Shown: piece by piece, positions 5,798 to 9,761 of the stretch | Layout of the letters: each line of letters opens with the position of its first letter | Numbering within the stretch: position 1 is the stretch's first letter | Assembly: GCA_003648225.1 (NCBI GenBank) | Contig: QMOL01000082.1 | Coordinates: 1-9,761, forward strand | Origin: Chlamydiota bacterium | Lineage (GTDB): Bacteria > Auribacterota > UBA3054 > B51-G9 | DNA length: 9,761 nt | Direction of reading: 5' to 3' | Translations under genes and position numbers: made by a program | Notes under the pieces: model-generated | The model's database searches: none | Seen by the model: the letters and a program-made list of their open reading frames with translations, nothing else | Told to the model about the DNA's origin: nothing

Positions 5798-8026
5798 ATG
5801 AAAATCTTAAATTTGTTAAAATTTCTTTTGTTGTCCTTCTTTTTCATACCGGTAATCGATGTTCAGGCGCATCCGGCTGTCGGACCATACCAATCACCGG
5901 GAAATCACTCCCATTCGGGACCAACAAATGTTCTTGTAATCTACAATTCCGCATGGCCCGACGAAAACGGGAACGGAATCGGCGATTCGCAAGAAGTTGC
6001 TGAATATTACGCTGCACGCCGCGAAATACCAACAAATAATCTGCTTGCCGTTTCCATTACAAATTTCATGGGACAATACGGACCGAAATACGGACCTGAT
6101 CGAATGGGCGAGGAACGCAAACTTTTCAGCACAAATGTTACGGTTAGCTATGATATTTTTTACAGTAATATTGTAATTTCCGCCGTGTTAAAACTTAATT
6201 CAACTAATTCACTCACAGGGAATTTATTTAAAAACGATATCCTCTTTATTTGCCCGGTTTACGGTATGCCGTATTATGTTGATACTCATTTTGCTTACCC
6301 TGCCGAATATCCTTTTTATCAATACCGCTCCGGTCTTGGCGCCGAATTTTCCGCTCGATTAAGAAGTTTAGATTTAATGCTCTGCAATGTTTACCGCAGA
6401 TTTTACGGTGGAATTGTCTGGACAAATAATCTGCCGAAACCGGGGAGAGCAGCCTCGTGCCCCTACGGATATGGCGCTTTTTGGGGAGATGATCAGGTTG
6501 AAATAGGTGCGCCGTCAAATTCATCAACTGAAATCACAATCCCTCTTTATTATGGCAAAGCGAATAATCCTGCCACAGCAAAGCATTTTAGTAAACTCCG
6601 CAAGGAAGATGGAAATTTTAACTATGAATCTAATGGTTTTTTTCTCGTAACGCGTATTGACGCTCCAAACGCTGACCTTGCGAAAGGGCTTGTTGATAAA
6701 GCTATTTACGCCGAACATTATTTGAATAACTGGGCTGGAAATCCAAATCACAAATATTACGCGCGGCTTTATTGCGGTGACGACCCTGATTGGATAAATT
6801 ATTTTACGCGCAATCTTGGATGCGATGTGAAAAACTGGTTCCTCGGAATTGACTTGCCGAGCGAAAATATGTCGGGAGAGCCATCTTCTGTTTTTAATAC
6901 AAATATTGCTAATTCTTTGCCACCGTGGGATGTAATTTATGACAGCCGACCACAGGAAATTGGGGAGAATGGAAATAAATCGACCGTTCAGGTGAAAATT
7001 TCCGCTATGGCGTCAAATACTCTGCAATTCTCTTTTGCAACGTATGAAGATGTGGCTTCGTGGATTATCCCCCCACTTGAAAATGGTGGAGTTCTGCATA
7101 ATCTTCGCTCAGGAGTTGACATCACTTTACAGGGAACTAACGGCGCGGGACAGGCGTATTATTGGGTTGACACCACAAACGGATGTAAAGTTGGCGATAC
7201 AATGGAAAATACGATTGATATTCAGTTTCCAATTACCGATGCTGTTTTCTATACTGAATATTATACTATCGATGGGCATAATTGGTCAGCTTATAATTAT
7301 CGCGATTGCTATCAATGGCTGCCCGGCGCTATTGGTGTTTACAATCAGTCATGGGGCGCGTTTGATTTCCGAAGGGTTAAAAATTATCAGTTCTGCGGGC
7401 CGGCATTAACTCGCGGAATTACCGCCTGTGCGGGAACAATTGCTGAACCGTTAAGTATCGGAATTCCTTTCACTCCGCGGCTTATGCGCGCTTTAAGCAT
7501 GGGATTTTCATGGGCGGAAAGTTGTTACAATTCGCTTTATTGCGCGGAATCATGGATGACGGTTTTTATCGGCGATCCTTTGTATAATCCTTTCCTGCCT
7601 ATATGGAACAAACAGGCAAGCAATATAAATGGGGATTTTTCTCCACCGGAATTATCTGTGTCATCAATGAATGGGAAAATAATTGTGAAATTGACAGGTG
7701 ATTCCGAGGCTCAGCTCGCAGATGTAGCGCAGTTCAGGCTCTTCGCCGGATACGACAGTAATAATTGGAGTATCACAAATCAATATTACAACTGGCCATA
7801 TTCTTCAAGCAATATTTGGATTAACGAACGGGATTATAATTATACAAGGGGAAAAAGTTGGGAACTTGCCTCACCAACAAATTGGTTTTTCTATGAAGTT
7901 ATTGCGCGTGACCCCTACGGGAATACAAATTCGAGCGGAATAAAAACGATGCCGATTCCCGAACTCTACAATCTTAATTTTATTTTACCGATTTTTTCTA
8001 TTGCATTTGCCGCAAAGAAATTTTAG
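5798..8026 (+). CDS. TIGR03790-like secreted protein with PEP-CTERM-like tail
   Basis: This 742-residue exported protein has a signal peptide (residues 1-24, ending VQA). Features recalled from the TIGR03790 family of unknown function are visible. The N-terminal block NVLVIYNS (44-51) is followed by DSQEVAEYYAARREIP (63-78). Near the C-terminus stands SWAESCYNSL and then GDPLYNPF (592-599). The last 25 residues form a three-part sorting-like tail: PIPE (719-722), a hydrophobic segment (about 723-739) and the basic end KKF. This matches the layout of PEP-CTERM signals processed by exosortases, and TIGR03790 members often carry them. No exosortase is in the window. Tail residues from about 625 resemble a fibronectin-like beta domain. 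No Shine-Dalgarno precedes the ATG. The family function is unknown. Confidence 0.8.
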   Translation: MKILNLLKFLLLSFFFIPVIDVQAHPAVGPYQSPGNHSHSGPTNVLVIYNSAWPDENGNGIGDSQEVAEYYAARREIPTNNLLAVSITNFMGQYGPKYGPDRMGEERKLFSTNVTVSYDIFYSNIVISAVLKLNSTNSLTGNLFKNDILFICPVYGMPYYVDTHFAYPAEYPFYQYRSGLGAEFSARLRSLDLMLCNVYRRFYGGIVWTNNLPKPGRAASCPYGYGAFWGDDQVEIGAPSNSSTEITIPLYYGKANNPATAKHFSKLRKEDGNFNYESNGFFLVTRIDAPNADLAKGLVDKAIYAEHYLNNWAGNPNHKYYARLYCGDDPDWINYFTRNLGCDVKNWFLGIDLPSENMSGEPSSVFNTNIANSLPPWDVIYDSRPQEIGENGNKSTVQVKISAMASNTLQFSFATYEDVASWIIPPLENGGVLHNLRSGVDITLQGTNGAGQAYYWVDTTNGCKVGDTMENTIDIQFPITDAVFYTEYYTIDGHNWSAYNYRDCYQWLPGAIGVYNQSWGAFDFRRVKNYQFCGPALTRGITACAGTIAEPLSIGIPFTPRLMRALSMGFSWAESCYNSLYCAESWMTVFIGDPLYNPFLPIWNKQASNINGDFSPPELSVSSMNGKIIVKLTGDSEAQLADVAQFRLFAGYDSNNWSITNQYYNWPYSSSNIWINERDYNYTRGKSWELASPTNWFFYEVIARDPYGNTNSSGIKTMPIPELYNLNFILPIFSIAFAAKKF

Positions 8027-8269
8027 ACACAAATCACACGAATTATCACAAATTATAGAAAATTATAACCCCCGGCATACGCGGGGCACGCGCTGTCGCT
8101 GGCTGCGGATTATTTGTCCGACCTCAGCGAGGTCGGCTACAGAAGAACAATACAGCAAATGACTGTACTCTAAAATTTTTAGTCCTCCGCCTGCTTTCCA
8201 ATTTTAAATAATGTAAGAAAAATTTCAAAGAAATTTTTCCTCCTTCGTTCATCATTCATAATTCGTCAT
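8027..8269. other. convergent spacer with degenerate repeats and hairpins
   Basis: This 243-base spacer holds no ORF and lies between two genes pointing at each other. It starts with AT-rich degenerate repeats (variants of ACACGAATTATCAC). A GC-rich patch (8069-8140) follows, with CCCCG (8070-8074) pairing with CGGGG (8082-8086). Then GAAAAATTTC (8217-8226) pairs perfectly with GAAATTTTTC (8230-8239). It ends in CATTCATAATTCGTCATTCATT-like repeats (about 8246-8275) that reach the stop codon of the minus-strand gene. One of the hairpins may terminate transcription from either side. Confidence 0.6.
8118..8136. repeat. tight GC-rich hairpin CCGACCTC-AGC-GAGGTCGG
   Basis: A perfect 8-bp stem (8118-8125 with 8129-8136) has a three-base loop. 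Its GC content stands out against the AT-rich spacer. It has no T-run, so it looks more like a dispersed palindromic repeat unit than a terminator. Confidence 0.7.
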
Positions 8270-8881
8270 TCATTTAACCGTCCATAAACTTTCAACGATA
8301 AGCTTTTCTCCCTCAAATATTTTCCCGTGAAATCTATCACCGGATTCAATCGGCCCAACTCCTTTGGGCGTTCCACTCATTATTATATCATTATCTTCAA
8401 GTGAGATGAAACTTTTGATTTCATTTAATATTTGAGCAGGTTTATTTATCATTAAATTACAACCGCCGGACTGGGCCAAGCGACCATTTATATAAAGTTC
8501 CAGTCGCAGATCATTAATATTTCCGCTGAAAGGGATGAACTCGCTGAAAACAGCTGCTTTATCAAACGCTTTTGAACGTTCCCACGGGAGACCTTTTGCT
8601 TTTAATTTTGACTGAACTTCTCTTTTTGTGAGGTCCAAACCGAAACCGACACCGTTAATTTCGCCTGATTTAATCAGGAAAGATATTTCACCTTCATAAT
8701 GGATAACGTCATTTTTAATTGAGTAAATATCATTTGAAATAGAAGAATTCGGTTTAATGAAAATAACCTGCTGTTCGGGAATTTCATCATTCAGTTCCTT
8801 GATATGCTCGGTATAATTTTTTCCGATGCAGACGATTTTTGAGGGGCAAACATTTTCGTTTTTAAATTTAACAGTTTTCAT
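8270..8881 (-). CDS. fumarylacetoacetate hydrolase (FAH) family protein
   Basis: This 203-residue cytoplasmic enzyme is related to YcgM/FAHD1-type hydrolases, hydratases and decarboxylases acting on acylpyruvates or 2-keto-acids. The motifs run in family order: KIVCIGKNYTEHI (15-27), IFIKPNSSI (41-49), HYEGEISFLI with the metal-binding Glu pair, GVGFGLDLTKREVQ with the third metal ligand Asp, and SGTPKGVGPIESGD near the C-terminus. It is slightly shorter than the usual 215-220 residues but looks complete. The exact substrate cannot be told. It is transcribed leftwards, 110 bases after the small coiled-coil gene. No Shine-Dalgarno stands before the ATG. The TGA stop (8270-8272) lies in a degenerate CATT-repeat stretch. 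Confidence 0.92.
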   Translation of the reverse strand: MKTVKFKNENVCPSKIVCIGKNYTEHIKELNDEIPEQQVIFIKPNSSISNDIYSIKNDVIHYEGEISFLIKSGEINGVGFGLDLTKREVQSKLKAKGLPWERSKAFDKAAVFSEFIPFSGNINDLRLELYINGRLAQSGGCNLMINKPAQILNEIKSFISLEDNDIIMSGTPKGVGPIESGDRFHGKIFEGEKLIVESLWTVK

Positions 8882-8885
8882 TTTT

Positions 8886-8974
8886 AACTCACAGATTTGG
8901 AATTAATTTTAAAGTTTTCTAACCACGGATAAATCATCCTTCGGCGGACTTTCAGCACTGATAAACACGAATAA
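8886..8974. repeat. degenerate repeat spacer upstream of the FAH gene
   Basis: Related, decayed units are visible on the plus strand: AACTCACAGATTT (8886-8898), AACCACGGATAAAT (8921-8934) and GCACTGATAAACACGAATAA (8955-8974). They share the pattern A-CAC-GAT/GAAT-AA. Such units resemble those in 8027-8060. The function is unknown. Confidence 0.5.
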
Positions 8975-8991
8975 TTTTATTTATAATAATT

Positions 8992-9183
8992 TTAGCCGAT
9001 TTGGCCATCACCGTCAATATCCTTGCCATATTCATTTTCCAGAATAGTAACCAGTTTATGCAGAAGTTCTCTTGTTTCATGCAGTTCATTTTCAAGTTGT
9101 TCAACTCGGTTTTCAAGAGAGCCTGCCCGTTCACTTTGTTCTGATATCTGACTTTGCTGTACCAGGTCCCAAAACAGTCCCAT
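8992..9183 (-). CDS. 63-aa coiled-coil protein with C-terminal DGDG loop
   Basis: The start is the ATG at 9183-9181, because AAGGAG (9190-9195 on the plus strand) lies six bases upstream; it is the best Shine-Dalgarno on this side of the window. The protein begins MGLFWDLVQQSQI. It continues as a probable coiled coil with regular Leu/Val spacing (about residues 20-52: SLENRVEQLENEL and following) and ends in DIDGDGQIG (55-63). The DxDxDG pattern is like an EF-hand/dockerin calcium loop. There is no signal peptide or membrane helix. Its Shine-Dalgarno lies inside the last codons of the upstream membrane protein gene, so the two are translationally coupled. I do not know its function; it may be a conserved small protein that pairs with the membrane protein. 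Confidence 0.75.
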   Translation of the reverse strand: MGLFWDLVQQSQISEQSERAGSLENRVEQLENELHETRELLHKLVTILENEYGKDIDGDGQIG

Positions 9184-9184
9184 T

Positions 9185-9595
9185 TTATTCTCCTTTTTTG
9201 TTGATGAAAAATACGGATCCCATTGCAACCGTCCAAATTACCGTTGTGGTAATAAAAGACGTAAGTTCATTTAAAATGTCGTTTTTAGATTCGGCATAAA
9301 TTAAAACCCATATTATGTTACATAAGAATCCATAAAATAGCAAAGCAAAAAACAAATTTTTTAAAAGTTTTTTGTTGATAAAATAATAAATTAGATTTGA
9401 TAAAGCAAGGAGTGAAAAAACAATAAGCAAAGCAATTATAAAAAATTCTTTTGAAAGATAAAAATTATTTCCGGGCTCCCGCCAAAATTTATTTGGTCTG
9501 TGAAGGAAAAAATTTTGTATTCCCCAAGAAGCAGAGTAAAGTGAAAGAAAGGCAAAGGAAATATACGTATATACACTAATTAAAAATTTCTTCAT
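9185..9595 (-). CDS. four-helix integral membrane protein of unknown function
   Basis: This 136-residue protein has four predicted transmembrane helices (about residues 4-23, 50-72, 78-99 and 111-130). The first loop is short and aromatic (NFFLHRPNKFWREPGNNFY). No family was recognised. Lys/Glu-rich ends (MKK..., INKKGE) flank the helices. The gene starts three bases after the stop of the preceding gene, and its stop is one base from the ATG of the 63-aa gene, so all three are probably one transcript. No Shine-Dalgarno is visible for its ATG, though translational coupling could serve. Confidence 0.7.
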   Translation of the reverse strand: MKKFLISVYTYISFAFLSLYSASWGIQNFFLHRPNKFWREPGNNFYLSKEFFIIALLIVFSLLALSNLIYYFINKKLLKNLFFALLFYGFLCNIIWVLIYAESKNDILNELTSFITTTVIWTVAMGSVFFINKKGE

Positions 9596-9598
9596 TTT

Positions 9599-9761
9599 TT
9601 ATAATTCATCAAAGCTTCTGTTTATTGATTGTTTATTGGGGTAAAAGTCCATTTTGCACTTTGCTCCATTAATATCAAGAATTATTTTTCGGCCAAGAGG
9701 TTGGAGTTTCTTAAGAGGGAATTTTATTTCAGATTCCCAGGAAATATTTCCATTTGAATAA
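9599..9761 (-). CDS. C-terminal end of an unidentified protein, possibly CBM9-like
   Basis: This open frame enters from the right edge and gives 53 residues before a TAA at 9601-9599. It contains NGNISWESEIKFPLKKL, then RKIILDINGAKCKMDFYPN and ends NRSFDEL. The pattern of a Trp followed by E-I-x-F-P-L and a later hydrophobic strand resembles the closing strands of CBM9-like or related beta-sandwich domains, but this is only a resemblance. The three-base gap to the membrane protein gene supports its being a real gene in the same operon. Confidence 0.55.
   Translation of the reverse strand, partial: YSNGNISWESEIKFPLKKLQPLGRKIILDINGAKCKMDFYPNKQSINRSFDEL

Noticed and set aside
7035..7409. Plus-strand ORF inside the TIGR03790-like gene
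   Set aside because: It is fully contained in another frame of a well-supported long gene, without a ribosome binding site or recognisable motif.
9072..9299. Plus-strand ORF opposite the small coiled-coil gene
   Set aside because: It is antisense to two adjoining, translationally coupled genes with a strong Shine-Dalgarno on the minus strand.

Overview
The window reads as a chromosomal segment of an AT-rich Gram-negative-type bacterium, probably from a metagenome. A TIGR03790-type secreted protein with a PEP-CTERM-like tail, an FG-GAP/VCBS secreted protein, a long-form GxxExxY protein and spacers full of short degenerate tandem repeats together suggest the PVC superphylum (Lentisphaerota, Kiritimatiellota or Verrucomicrobiota) or a similar group. 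This placement is inference; no rRNA or other phylogenetic marker is present.

Positions 1-3949 (+ strand) hold a nickel-uptake locus. It contains the 3' end of nikR (nickel-responsive ribbon-helix-helix repressor), then nikM/cbiM (substrate-binding membrane subunit), nikN (PDGLE-domain subunit), nikQ/cbiQ (EcfT-type transmembrane coupler) and nikO/cbiO (ATPase). Together they form an ECF-type Ni/Co importer, with NikR the likely regulator. Tandem-repeat spacers interrupt the operon at 343-583 and 2321-2488. A GxxExxY gene (1287-2015) sits between nikM and nikN.

The most notable observation is that the GxxExxY gene lies inside an apparent 816-bp mobile element (1220-2035). Its ends are 25-bp terminal inverted repeats with 23 of 25 positions matching, flanked by a 3-bp direct repeat TAA. 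Removing the element and one TAA restores a compact junction: nikM stop TAA, three bases, nikN ATG, with a GGAAAG Shine-Dalgarno at a normal distance inside the end of nikM. The element therefore looks inserted exactly at the nikM stop codon. It resembles the intervening sequences of 23S rRNA in architecture: complementary ends around one small ORF.

Positions 4022-8026 (+) carry two secreted proteins. One is a 541-aa FG-GAP/VCBS repeat protein with five Ca-binding DxDxDG loops. The other is a 742-aa TIGR03790-like protein ending in a PEP-CTERM-like sorting tail. Two perfect hairpins separate them. The convergent spacer 8027-8269 contains a GC-rich patch with hairpins.

Positions 8270-9761 (- strand) carry a fumarylacetoacetate-hydrolase-family enzyme. 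Upstream of it in transcription order is a tight cluster: the 3' end of an unidentified (possibly CBM9-like) protein, a four-helix membrane protein, and a 63-aa coiled-coil protein ending in a DGDG loop. No rRNA, tRNA or CRISPR array was seen.
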